Assembly: GCA_003648575.1 (NCBI GenBank)
Contig: QMPN01000005.1
Coordinates: 1 to 31,458, forward strand
DNA from: Bacteroidota bacterium
Lineage (GTDB): Bacteria; Bacteroidota; Bacteroidia; Bacteroidales; B18-G4
DNA: 31,458 nt
Direction of reading: 5' to 3'
Position numbers and translations under genes: made by a program. The first letter of the stretch is position 1. Each line of letters starts with the position of its first letter. This document shows positions 1 through 7,973 of the stretch, one piece after another. The notes beneath the pieces are model-generated. The model was not told the origin of the DNA. It did no database searches and saw only the letters and a program-made list of their open reading frames with translations.

Positions 1-1062
1 AACTTCCGGGATGGACTGCTATGGTGCACAAAAGCATTTGAAATATCGGATACAATTGGCGCCAAAAAGGAAAAACTGGAAGCCTGCGAATGCCTGTATA
101 AAATTCACAAATCACGAGGGGAAACAGAGCTCGCACTTGAATATCATGAGCATATGATTCAACTGGAGCATGAACTGAAATCAGAGGAAACCATGCATAA
201 TCTTCAGGCAATGGAATTCAAGAAGATTATGTTAAAGGACAGTCTGCAGAAAGAACAGGAAATTATTCGGGTGGAAATGGTGCATCAGCAAGAAGTCAGC
301 CGAAAAAACAAACAGCGAAACATTTTCCTCATCAGTGGGATTGCGGTCTTATTGCTGTCTGCCGGATTATACAGTCGCTTAAGATATATCAGAAGGTCAA
401 GAGAGACCATTAAAAAGGAAAAAGAACGTTCAGAGGAATTGTTACTGAATATCCTCCCGGCTGAAACGGCCGCTGAATTAAAGGAAAAGGGCTATGTAAA
501 AGCAAGGAATTTCGACCTTGTAACAGTCATGTTCACAGACTTCAAAGGCTTTACCAAGATTGCCGAAAAACTGTCGGCCCAGGAACTGATAAATGAGATT
601 GACTTTTGCTATAAAGCCTTTGATAAAATTATTTCAAGGCATGGGGTAGAAAAAATAAAAACCATTGGTGATGCATATATGTGTGCCGGTGGCTTACCGG
701 TTGCAAATGAAACGAATCCTTTCGATGTAGTGAATGCCGGATTGGAGATCCGGAATTTCATGCTTAGGCTGAAACAGAAAAGAATTAAAGAAGGAAAGCC
801 CTACTTTGATCTTCGCATAGGCATACATACAGGTCCAATCATTGCAGGAGTAGTGGGAACCAAGAAATTTCAATACGACATATGGGGGGATACCGTTAAC
901 ATAGCTTCATGTATAGAATCAGGTTCCGAGGCCGGAAAGGTAAATATTTCATCTGCCACCTATGAAATGGTAAAGAGCAGATTTAAATGTATACACCGGG
1001 GGAAAATCGATGCCAAAAACAAAGGGGCCATTGATATGTACTTCGTCCAGAATAAGGCATAA
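1..1062 (+). CDS. TPR/transmembrane class III adenylate/guanylate cyclase (5' partial)
   Basis: The frame is open from the first base, so the gene starts outside the window. The first ~170 bases encode TPR-like helices, followed by a coiled coil, one transmembrane helix (about 325-375), a linker ending in the LLLNILP signature, and a class III cyclase domain to the end. It would convert ATP (or GTP) to the cyclic nucleotide on the cytoplasmic side. Counting from the Met at 154, the metal-binding aspartates are D129 (FTDFKGFT) and D173 (IGDAYM). K169 and D242 (YDIWGD) are the adenine-selecting pair, and N249 is the transition-state Asn. The arginine expected four residues after N249 is Cys253 (codon 910-912), which is odd for an active enzyme. 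It converges with the next gene across 18 bases. The family call is secure; activity is uncertain. Confidence 0.93.
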   Translation, partial: NFRDGLLWCTKAFEISDTIGAKKEKLEACECLYKIHKSRGETELALEYHEHMIQLEHELKSEETMHNLQAMEFKKIMLKDSLQKEQEIIRVEMVHQQEVSRKNKQRNIFLISGIAVLLLSAGLYSRLRYIRRSRETIKKEKERSEELLLNILPAETAAELKEKGYVKARNFDLVTVMFTDFKGFTKIAEKLSAQELINEIDFCYKAFDKIISRHGVEKIKTIGDAYMCAGGLPVANETNPFDVVNAGLEIRNFMLRLKQKRIKEGKPYFDLRIGIHTGPIIAGVVGTKKFQYDIWGDTVNIASCIESGSEAGKVNISSATYEMVKSRFKCIHRGKIDAKNKGAIDMYFVQNKA

Positions 1063-1080
1063 AGTAAACTGATTGATCGG

Positions 1081-2043
1081 CTATTGAATCATTATCCTCC
1101 TGGTGGCCAGTTGTCCCTGAGATTCAGCCTGTATAAAATAGATCCCTGACTGAAGATTGCTAACCGAGACACTGATCCGGTCATTTGCACCGGCAAAATG
1201 CTCAAATTGCAACACCTTGATTCCAATTACATTCACCACACTGATATTTATCTTTTCATTCTCGCTAAAACCACTCAGATCAAGCGTGAAATTATCCGAT
1301 ACAGGATTGGGGAATGCATTCATAGAAACCGTTTCTTTTCGATTCTCATTGACAGCAAATACATTACCGGCCAGGTCTTCATATTTCTGCACTATCGTTG
1401 CTGAATCCAATGCATAATTATACAGCTTTAACATGGCCACAGCGCCTGAACTGGCTTCATTAGGTACAACCAGGTCGTCATGAAAGAAATTCAACATATT
1501 ATCAGTGCTCAGCAATCCATCCCCGCCAGTATCAATGAACGAGATTTGATTAATTGCATCTGCGTATATGATCAATTCTTGTGAATCCGCGTTTCTGGTG
1601 ATTACATAATAAGTATACTCATTTTCAAGCACAGGGGCATCTGCGCTGTACTGGTATGGATAGAAATTCAATTCTCCATAATAGACATACGCACCATTGT
1701 CGGAAGTACGGGTTTTCCAGTCTACCACTCTCTTCCAGCTGTCCAGGTAATCAAATACGAAATAGAGCTCGATCGTATACTGCTCTCCTAAAAAATTGCC
1801 CGCCGCGGTATTATCAAACTGAAAACCGGAATTGGCTTCGAAGCGATACACCCTTTTCTCTGCTGAACCTATCTCAAGTAAGGTGTCCTGAACGAATACA
1901 CCGTCCGTTCCAAGGACTGTTAATTCGGGACCATTTCCATTCACATCCGTCAGGGAGTTATTAAATTCATAGTGCAAAACGCTTTGGCCGTACATCACAA
2001 ATGATGACAGCATAATAACAACAAACAAGTATGATTTTCTCAT
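1081..2043 (-). CDS. Secreted LamG-like protein with T9SS sorting domain
   Basis: A 320-residue protein with a cleavable signal peptide (about 1-20, ending MYGQ). The middle (about 22-225) resembles a concanavalin A-like/LamG fold: it opens LHYEFNNSLTDVNG and has alternating beta-strand patterns. The last ~80 residues are a type A T9SS C-terminal domain, with the FPNPVSDNFTLDL start, a central VVNVIGIKV strand and the LQSGIYFIQ then RRIMIQ ending. It is therefore expected to cross the outer membrane by T9SS and be released or anchored at the surface, perhaps binding glycans. The ATG at 2041-2043 directly precedes the signal peptide, with an A/C-rich leader motif (2051-2065) just upstream. Ligand unknown. 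Confidence 0.9.
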   Translation of the reverse strand: MRKSYLFVVIMLSSFVMYGQSVLHYEFNNSLTDVNGNGPELTVLGTDGVFVQDTLLEIGSAEKRVYRFEANSGFQFDNTAAGNFLGEQYTIELYFVFDYLDSWKRVVDWKTRTSDNGAYVYYGELNFYPYQYSADAPVLENEYTYYVITRNADSQELIIYADAINQISFIDTGGDGLLSTDNMLNFFHDDLVVPNEASSGAVAMLKLYNYALDSATIVQKYEDLAGNVFAVNENRKETVSMNAFPNPVSDNFTLDLSGFSENEKINISVVNVIGIKVLQFEHFAGANDRISVSVSNLQSGIYFIQAESQGQLATRRIMIQ

Positions 2044-2050
2044 AATGCAT

Positions 2051-2065
2051 GGGTTTGGGGTTAAA
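2051..2065 (-). promoter_or_regulatory. T9SS-cargo leader motif, copy 1
   Basis: On the minus strand this reads TTTAACCCCAAACCC and ends 7 bases before the ATG at 2043. Near-identical motifs precede the other two T9SS-domain genes (21222-21235 and 25176-25191). Function unknown; it may act in the mRNA leader. Confidence 0.5.
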
Positions 2066-2135
2066 CAAATACTGATTAAGTTATTCCCGTCTGAAGGATA
2101 AATATACTACACATACATTTTAAATGCAAGTAGAG

Positions 2136-4355
2136 TTATCTTCTTCGGCCACCGCCACCACCTCTAGATCCGCCGCCACCAGACCTGGATGCCCCGCTTG
2201 ACCTGGATTGTGTGCTTCTACTTGAATTATAATTGCTCTGGCGCTGGGAACCCTGCTGACGTGACTGGGCATCCCTGTTCATCTGCTGGGTATTCTGCTG
2301 TGAGTGATTGTTTCCAGATTGTTGCTGCTGCCATTGTCCGTTTGACCGGCTATCCCAACTACCATTATTGTTCTGTCGTTGCACATTGCCATTCCTGTCG
2401 GAATAAACATTGTTTTGCTGGCTTGAAGCACGTGACCTGTCCTGGGTTGACCCCCTGCCTGCATTCGTATTATTGGGTTGTGTGGACCGGTTTTGAGCTT
2501 GCGTTTGGCGGCCTGTATTTCCAGCCTGATTCCTTGCTGCATTATTTTGTGCAGTCTGCCGTTGATTCACACCGGTCGATTTTACTCCATTGGACCTGTT
2601 ATTATAAACATTGCGGTTTGAGGAGCTCTTTCCGGCGGCATATCCTCGTTTGGCCCCCTGAGAATATCCCCTGTTATACCCACGACTGTATCCGCGGTTA
2701 TAGCCATGTCTGTATCCACGATTATACCCCCTCGGACCCCACATGCCATAGCGTCCATAATGTCTTCCGAAGCTAATCCCAACTGAGAATCCCCAGCCGG
2801 TCCAGGGGTTATAGTGTACTCCAAATCCCCAGGTAGCATGGCGTGGATAATAGTAATGACCGTACCATGGCCTGTAATAATAGCCGGTACCATAAACAAC
2901 CACACCACCATATACATAAGAACAGGTATATCCGGGTGTATAGCCCACGTAAACTACTTCCGGAGTGTAATCATATATATAAACGTATTTCACATTGTAA
3001 ACCGGGTTTTCGGCAGGAATGTCTTCGACACCTTCAGGCCTTTCGATGCTCACGGTATAAGGTCCTTTTGCATTTGCCGATTCAAACCAGATTCCATTGT
3101 CCACACAATAATACTTCCCATCAGCAAGGATGACACTCATATCACAATTTACTGCATAGGACATTGAGGTACCTTCAATCTTTTCAAACTGGGGTTCGCC
3201 ATCAAAGGATACTTTTACTGTAGCAGTACTTCTGTCGATGGTTGCCGTTTGGGGTATGGTTTGTTCCAGTACTGCAATATTGGCCTCTTCTGTTCCAGGT
3301 ACACTGTTCCTGACACTCGCCATAGGGCTCTCGATCGGGATATCAGCAAATTCAGCGGGAAGTTCACCTGGTTCGGCAAAAGTCCAGTCCCCATCCTGAA
3401 GTGTCCTTGAAATATACCATCTCCCTGCGAGGAGGATATAATGATTCTGGCTATTAATATCCATCAGGATATCGTTTTCCGTATTATCTACATAAAGCAA
3501 GGAAGTTCCTTCGATAGGGGTATATTTTGGTTCACCATCTGTAGAAATAAGTTCGGCCGGCTCAGTTGTAATGATAAGTTCAGGTGCCTCATCCATAACC
3601 ATGAGAACGGAATCTTGTTCGATACCTTCATCATCAATCGTTTTATCAGCCAGTTTTTTAACCTTGTTGGGAACCTTCTTTGCTTCATCCCATCCACTTG
3701 TTGCCTGGCTTGAAGTATACCACCATTTAGCACCTTTTAAATAATAATTTCCGTCCTTTTCATATTTTACAAGGAAGTAAGGCGTATTGGCAACATATTT
3801 AATCCCTGACTCTTCAGTATCCATCAGAATGGGGTCACCATCGATATAAACAAGGGTAGCAGGACTGGTCCTGAAATATACCATAGGCGGAGAGTTATTC
3901 AGATTAACAGATTGTTTCTGATAGACTTCTGCCACCTCCAAACTTGCAAGCAATCTGTCGAGCGACATCTCAACATCCCATCCCTCTACTTCATCTTCCA
4001 TCATACGGGCAAATTGTTCAACCTTATCTTCTTCAACATCCGGAAAATGTGTTTGTGTGATATTCATTTCATCCAGAACCGCAATCCTGTTTTCCAGATC
4101 AGTAATAAGCCTGGCAGAAAACCATATGGCCCCGAAAATCAGCTCCTTTTCTGTGGGCTTTACCGAAATCGCCATCCTTCCGATAAGGATATTATTTTCA
4201 AATGATTCGAGCTGGGGTTGATACAATGTGATCACAGACCCTTTCTCAGTTTCTATTTCCCTGGGCCAGGCTAATTGTGTTTCATCATCCTGAGCAGGCA
4301 GCAGGAAAATACCGAATAAGAATACAGCAAGCGTACTAAAAATATATTTTACCAT
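2136..4355 (-). CDS. Exported repeat protein with Tyr/Gly-rich and Arg/Asn/Gln-rich tail
   Basis: A 739-residue protein. I chose the ATG at 4353-4355 because it starts a clear signal peptide (MVKYIFSTLAVFLFGIFLLPAQ) and because a -7 box at 4380-4387 lies downstream of the longer in-frame start at 4472. After an N-terminal alpha/beta region come three related repeats of about 90-110 residues, each with a DGEP/DGDP turn, a conserved tyrosine and a YYLKGAKWWYTS or RWYISRT-like segment. Next is a Tyr/Gly-rich stretch (YGTGYYYRPWYGHYYYPR), an RGYN-type tandem repeat, an Asn/Gln-rich segment and a Gly/Arg tail. Similar Bacteroidota proteins are often labelled carbohydrate-binding family V/XII; I do not take that as proven. 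No T9SS domain is visible. Probably periplasmic or surface-exposed; function unknown. Confidence 0.85.
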   Translation of the reverse strand: MVKYIFSTLAVFLFGIFLLPAQDDETQLAWPREIETEKGSVITLYQPQLESFENNILIGRMAISVKPTEKELIFGAIWFSARLITDLENRIAVLDEMNITQTHFPDVEEDKVEQFARMMEDEVEGWDVEMSLDRLLASLEVAEVYQKQSVNLNNSPPMVYFRTSPATLVYIDGDPILMDTEESGIKYVANTPYFLVKYEKDGNYYLKGAKWWYTSSQATSGWDEAKKVPNKVKKLADKTIDDEGIEQDSVLMVMDEAPELIITTEPAELISTDGEPKYTPIEGTSLLYVDNTENDILMDINSQNHYILLAGRWYISRTLQDGDWTFAEPGELPAEFADIPIESPMASVRNSVPGTEEANIAVLEQTIPQTATIDRSTATVKVSFDGEPQFEKIEGTSMSYAVNCDMSVILADGKYYCVDNGIWFESANAKGPYTVSIERPEGVEDIPAENPVYNVKYVYIYDYTPEVVYVGYTPGYTCSYVYGGVVVYGTGYYYRPWYGHYYYPRHATWGFGVHYNPWTGWGFSVGISFGRHYGRYGMWGPRGYNRGYRHGYNRGYSRGYNRGYSQGAKRGYAAGKSSSNRNVYNNRSNGVKSTGVNQRQTAQNNAARNQAGNTGRQTQAQNRSTQPNNTNAGRGSTQDRSRASSQQNNVYSDRNGNVQRQNNNGSWDSRSNGQWQQQQSGNNHSQQNTQQMNRDAQSRQQGSQRQSNYNSSRSTQSRSSGASRSGGGGSRGGGGGRRR

Positions 4356-4379
4356 CTCTATATAATTATGAATTGAAAT

Positions 4380-4387
4380 CAAAGGTA
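4380..4387 (-). promoter_or_regulatory. Promoter -7 box for 2136-4355
   Basis: TACCTTTG on the minus strand fits the Bacteroidota TAnnTTTG box. No good -33 partner at the usual spacing. It lies 24 bases before the chosen start and argues against the longer start at 4472. Confidence 0.5.
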
Positions 4388-4426
4388 TAACAACTTTTGA
4401 GCCAAGTTGTTTTATATAACTAAGTA

Positions 4427-4456
4427 TTTGAAACGCAATCTTATTTCGTATCTTTG
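4427..4456 (+). promoter_or_regulatory. Promoter for 4489-5463
   Basis: TTTG (4427-4430), 18 bases, then TATCTTTG (4449-4456): a full match to the Bacteroidota housekeeping promoter pattern. The ATG follows 32 bases after the -7 box. Confidence 0.7.
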
Positions 4457-4488
4457 AAATAATACAAATCAATTTATCCTATAAGAAC

Positions 4489-5463
4489 ATGAAACAACTA
4501 ATATTTTCAATCATATTGCTTATTTCTTTCAGTGTATTTTCTCAAACTACGGAACTTAAGCTGGCATCGGATGTCTGGCCCCCTTTCACTAATATAGAGG
4601 CAGAGAAAGCTTGTGCCCTGGACCTCGTTAAAGAAGCGCTGATCCGGATCGGCATCAAGACGGAATATAAGATCCTGGACTTCGCCGAAGCAATTAAAGG
4701 TATTGATGCCGGCGACTTTGATGGCAGTGCTGCACTCTGGCTGAGTGAGGAGCGGGAAGAAAAGTACCTGTATTCGGAAGCCTATCTCCAAAATCAGTTA
4801 GTACTCGTAGGTAGGAAAGGCAGTGATGTAAGCGCCACCACCTTTAATGAGTTCGATGGTAACAAGATCGGTGTTGTAGAAGACTATTCTTATGGCATAA
4901 ATATCAACTCTGACCAGGTTGAATTGGTAACGGGAGATAATGACCAGCAAAACCTGGAGCGTTTACTGTCATCAGAAATCGATTATATGCTGGTGGATGC
5001 TTTACTTATCCAGTACCTGCTAAAGTATCAGGTTAATGATGTTACGGAACACCTGGAGATCGGCCAGACGCCGATGCTGGTAAAATCGCTTCATTTTGCA
5101 TTGCGGAGAGAGCTCGAACAGGCTGAGACTATTATCGAAGCTTTCAACAAAGAGATCCATAAAATGATCGCTGAAGGAACCTATAACAGGATACTGGAGC
5201 TGAACTGGGTACGCGCCGATATGGACGGTGATGGAACCATGGAACTGATCCTCGATGGCAATGCAGCCGGTACCGCCCCACCGGAATATACCTATGGTGT
5301 TAGCAGCGACCAGTCGATGGTAAAAAAACAAGTTAATACTGACCGCTATTATATCAACGGTAAATTTTACAACAGTTGGGATCAGGTGCCACAGGAGTAT
5401 AAGACGGAGATAGTTATGAGCACACAAAATCCCAAAGATGCCGGGATCAAACTAAATTTTTAA
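4489..5463 (+). CDS. Periplasmic solute-binding protein (SBP_bac_3-like) with Ca-loop-like extension
   Basis: A 324-residue exported protein; the signal peptide is about 1-19 (ending SVFSQ). Residues ~22-240 read as a family 3 extracellular solute-binding domain: the LASDVWPPFT opening, the LDLVKEAL helix, the GDFDGSAALWLSEEREEKYLYSEAY segment typical of polar amino-acid binders, the IGVVEDYSYG hinge, the DYMLVDALLIQYLL segment and the MIAEGTYNRILELNW end. Past the domain, residues 244-252 (DMDGDGTME) look like an EF-hand or FG-GAP calcium loop, followed by ~70 residues I do not recognise. No ABC permease or ATPase lies beside it, so it may sense or scavenge a small solute. It has its own promoter. 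Confidence 0.85.
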   Translation: MKQLIFSIILLISFSVFSQTTELKLASDVWPPFTNIEAEKACALDLVKEALIRIGIKTEYKILDFAEAIKGIDAGDFDGSAALWLSEEREEKYLYSEAYLQNQLVLVGRKGSDVSATTFNEFDGNKIGVVEDYSYGININSDQVELVTGDNDQQNLERLLSSEIDYMLVDALLIQYLLKYQVNDVTEHLEIGQTPMLVKSLHFALRRELEQAETIIEAFNKEIHKMIAEGTYNRILELNWVRADMDGDGTMELILDGNAAGTAPPEYTYGVSSDQSMVKKQVNTDRYYINGKFYNSWDQVPQEYKTEIVMSTQNPKDAGIKLNF

Positions 5464-5636
5464 GTATTATTATCACATGAACCTTCAACAGATCCTTGAA
5501 ATTAAAACCGGTAAATTGATCGGTCTGCAGATAGATTTCGACAAGGTCATGAAAACCTGAAGGTTTTATATAATATCGGATAAGCCAGCTTTGGCTTGGT
5601 AAGTCCTTCATTATAACAGTATACAACACACATAAG
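5464..5636. other. Intergenic spacer with two short hairpins
   Basis: 173 bases ahead of pyruvate kinase. AAAACCT/AGGTTTT (5552-5567) could be a weak terminator for the binding-protein gene; it is followed by ATATAAT rather than a clean T run. AAGCCA/TGGCTT (5582-5597) forms a second hairpin. No convincing promoter for the kinase was found. Confidence 0.3.
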
Positions 5637-7175
5637 ATGCCCGCAACCGAATTTCTCATTACCAAGATCATTGCCACACTGGGACCTTCCAGTTCTGATA
5701 AAGAAACGATTAAAAAACTGATCGAAGCCGGAACAAGAGTTTTCAGGATAAACTTTTCACATGGCAGTTTCAGCGACTATGATAAGCTCATTAGTAACAT
5801 CCGCAGCGTACAAAAGCAAACAGGCATTTATGTTGCCATGCTTGGCGATCTTTCCGGCCCAAAGATCAGGGTGGGCAAGGTGATTGATGGCGGTATGCAG
5901 CTAAAAAAAGGTGATAAGATCAAGTTCATTAAAAATGAAATTGTTGGGGGATCAACCGGCTATGATCACGCTTTCTCAACCACTTTACCATCCTTTATTG
6001 ACGAAGCCAGGAAAGGTGAAAAGATCTTGCTGGACGATGGAAATATTGAACTCGAATGCATAAAGAAAAGCGGAAATGGAAAAGATGCTGCATTGCATTG
6101 CCTGGTTAAATCAGGGAACCTTCTCAGCACCGGTAAGGGGATTAATTTGCCCGACAGCAATCTTACGGTACCATCCCTGACGGATAAGGACCTTAAATGT
6201 GTCTCTTATGCTGTTGAGAATGGTTTTGAGTACCTGGCTTTGAGTTTTGTCCGCAGTGGAAAGGATATCAAAGTGTTGAAAAAGCTCCTTACTGATCTTG
6301 CTGCCAGGCCAAAAGGCCTGGGCAAAACCGGTGGTGACCTGGGATTTTCAGCGCTCTTTGACGACAGATATATCCCTATTATCAGTAAGATCGAGAAACC
6401 ACAGGCCATCGATAATCTCGATGAAATATTGGAAGAAACTGACGGGGTGATGGTAGCACGGGGTGATCTTGGTGTTGAGATGGACCTGGCAGAAGTGGCC
6501 ATCCTCCAGAAGCAGATCATCAAAAAATGCAGTGAGCATGGAAAACCCGTGATCGTGGCCACACAGATGCTGCAAAGTATGATCAATGAAGCGGTTCCCA
6601 CCAGGGCGGAAGTTTCTGATGTAGCAAATGCTATAATCGACAAGACCGATGCCGTGATGTTATCAGGTGAAACAGCAGTAGGGAAATATCCCGTTGAATC
6701 AGTGAAGATGATGAACCGTATTGCTGCAAAAACCAATGCATACGTGAAAAGCCTCGATAATTCAGCTGAGAAACTAATCAAATATAAAGGCCCCCTCAAT
6801 CGCAAAGCTGCCATTGCCAGGGGGGTGCACCAGATGGCCCGCGACATGAATGCAAAATTCATCGTGACCTGGACACATTCGGGTGGAAGCAGCGTATTCC
6901 TTTCGCAGCAAAGAATGGAGGTTCCCCTGATCGCCTTCGGCGAAAATGAAAGGAGGCTCAGGCAGATGTCGGTACTATACAGCATTACACCTTTCTATAT
7001 GAAGCAGCCAGAGTCAGGGAGTAAGTTCATCGCAGAAGTAGACCGGATACTGCTTAACAATAAATGGGCTGAAAAAGAAGACCCTATCATCATTGTAGCA
7101 AGCGACCCAATTACCAAGAAGGGCATCACCAACAGGGTGGTGATTCATTATGTTGGGGAAAATATTGATGGATAG
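5637..7175 (+). CDS. pyk: Pyruvate kinase
   Basis: 512 residues, a full-length pyruvate kinase (phosphoenolpyruvate + ADP to pyruvate + ATP, the last step of glycolysis, cytosolic). Motifs in order: TKIIATLGPSS (9-19), RINFSHG (37-43), GDLSGPKIRVG (70-80), the B domain (~90-170), the catalytic lysine K251 with metal ligand E253 in IISKIEKPQ, D277 in VARGDLGVE, and ATQMLQSM with PTRAEVSDVANAI (308-333). The C-terminal allosteric-type domain runs from ~375. K76, in the GPKIR motif, is the residue type associated with potassium-independent kinases; potassium-dependent ones carry Glu there. Between SFVRS and IISKIE there is an unusual insert of about 15-20 residues (~220-245). Confidence 0.97.
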   Translation: MPATEFLITKIIATLGPSSSDKETIKKLIEAGTRVFRINFSHGSFSDYDKLISNIRSVQKQTGIYVAMLGDLSGPKIRVGKVIDGGMQLKKGDKIKFIKNEIVGGSTGYDHAFSTTLPSFIDEARKGEKILLDDGNIELECIKKSGNGKDAALHCLVKSGNLLSTGKGINLPDSNLTVPSLTDKDLKCVSYAVENGFEYLALSFVRSGKDIKVLKKLLTDLAARPKGLGKTGGDLGFSALFDDRYIPIISKIEKPQAIDNLDEILEETDGVMVARGDLGVEMDLAEVAILQKQIIKKCSEHGKPVIVATQMLQSMINEAVPTRAEVSDVANAIIDKTDAVMLSGETAVGKYPVESVKMMNRIAAKTNAYVKSLDNSAEKLIKYKGPLNRKAAIARGVHQMARDMNAKFIVTWTHSGGSSVFLSQQRMEVPLIAFGENERRLRQMSVLYSITPFYMKQPESGSKFIAEVDRILLNNKWAEKEDPIIIVASDPITKKGITNRVVIHYVGENIDG

Positions 7176-7322
7176 TCAATCATGTTCTATTGATCATTTT
7201 TCATGAGACATGTGCCATTTATCACCGTCCACATCGTTCTATTCAAACCTTTCCTTTTGCTGTAACTACTGTTTTATTAAAAATAGCACATAGAAAATAC
7301 AAAATCCCTCCCTCGCTAAAGC

Positions 7323-7946
7323 TTATTCATTCAGGGAATGCGAAAAGGCTTCCACGAACAAACTCACATGATACCCATCAACAAGTCCGTGATGCACTTG
7401 CACAGAGAGTGGCAGGTATGATTTGTTGCCTTGTTCAAATATTTTCCCAAATGAGATCTTTGGAATAGAATCCCCATCACCAAAGTTACGTGGATGGCTC
7501 AGGCCAGTAAAGCTGAACCAGGGCAGAGCGGAATAATGGATCACATCAGGTCTCTCCGATGCCGAAAACAAGCCATTCAATCCCCTTATTCGTTCGATCT
7601 CCTTTTCCAATTCACTTTGGAACAAGCCAAAATCTTCGATAAGATTGATCTGTGCAAACCCAAAAGTGCCATCCTCACGGCTGATGGTTGGAGAAGCATG
7701 AACAAGATCGTATTCAAACACCTCCTCCTCTTCTATCCTGTACCGGAATTCCTTTACCATATTGGCTGCCTTCATGGCATTGAAAAGGTACCATGCGAAG
7801 ATCGAATCCTTCCTGGCCTTAGCACTTTTCAGTCCGATAGTACATTCTATATTCATATTGAGATGATAGAATGGCTCACTGAATTTCTTGAAGAATTCAA
7901 AGTGCTCTTTTCTGTTCCAGGTATCAAGCTCTATCTTTGTTTTCAT
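7323..7946 (-). CDS. Chloramphenicol acetyltransferase-like protein (CAT family)
   Basis: 207 residues, close to the 210-220 usual for trimeric type A CATs. It shares the WNRKEHFEFF start, the SALPWFSFTGLSHP segment (compare NPWVSFTSF in CATs) and the LPLSVQVHHGLVDGYHV active-site motif, with catalytic His186 and structural Asp190. Such enzymes move an acetyl group from acetyl-CoA to a hydroxyl. Many chromosomal homologues in environmental Bacteroidota have no shown role in resistance, so the substrate is open. The start lies just 8 bases past a TATCTTTG box (7954-7961), so the mRNA may be nearly leaderless. It converges with pyruvate kinase. Confidence 0.85.
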   Translation of the reverse strand: MKTKIELDTWNRKEHFEFFKKFSEPFYHLNMNIECTIGLKSAKARKDSIFAWYLFNAMKAANMVKEFRYRIEEEEVFEYDLVHASPTISREDGTFGFAQINLIEDFGLFQSELEKEIERIRGLNGLFSASERPDVIHYSALPWFSFTGLSHPRNFGDGDSIPKISFGKIFEQGNKSYLPLSVQVHHGLVDGYHVSLFVEAFSHSLNE

Positions 7947-7953
7947 AGAACAG

Positions 7954-7961
7954 CAAAGATA
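7954..7961 (-). promoter_or_regulatory. Promoter -7 box for the CAT-like gene
   Basis: TATCTTTG on the minus strand, in the 27-base gap after the upstream gene. No clear -33 box. It suggests the CAT-like gene can be transcribed on its own. Confidence 0.45.
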
Positions 7962-7973
7962 GTACTAAGAGGT

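Noticed and set aside
2189..2776. Long open frame opposite the tail of the 2136-4355 gene
   Set aside because: It mirrors low-complexity repeats on the other strand, is rich in Cys/His/Tyr by composition, and has no start context.
5477..5560. 27-codon plus-strand frame (MNLQQILEIKTGKLIGLQ...)
   Set aside because: Short, no promoter or family, and it ends inside a hairpin; could be a real small protein but nothing supports it.
6206..6985. 259-codon minus-strand frame inside pyruvate kinase
   Set aside because: Fully antisense to an intact, highly conserved enzyme; an artefact of codon bias.
7176..7322. TTGATCATTTTTCATGAG near 7195 as another FNR box
   Set aside because: Arms do not match the 5-4-5 layout and the site lies between convergent genes, where no promoter is expected.
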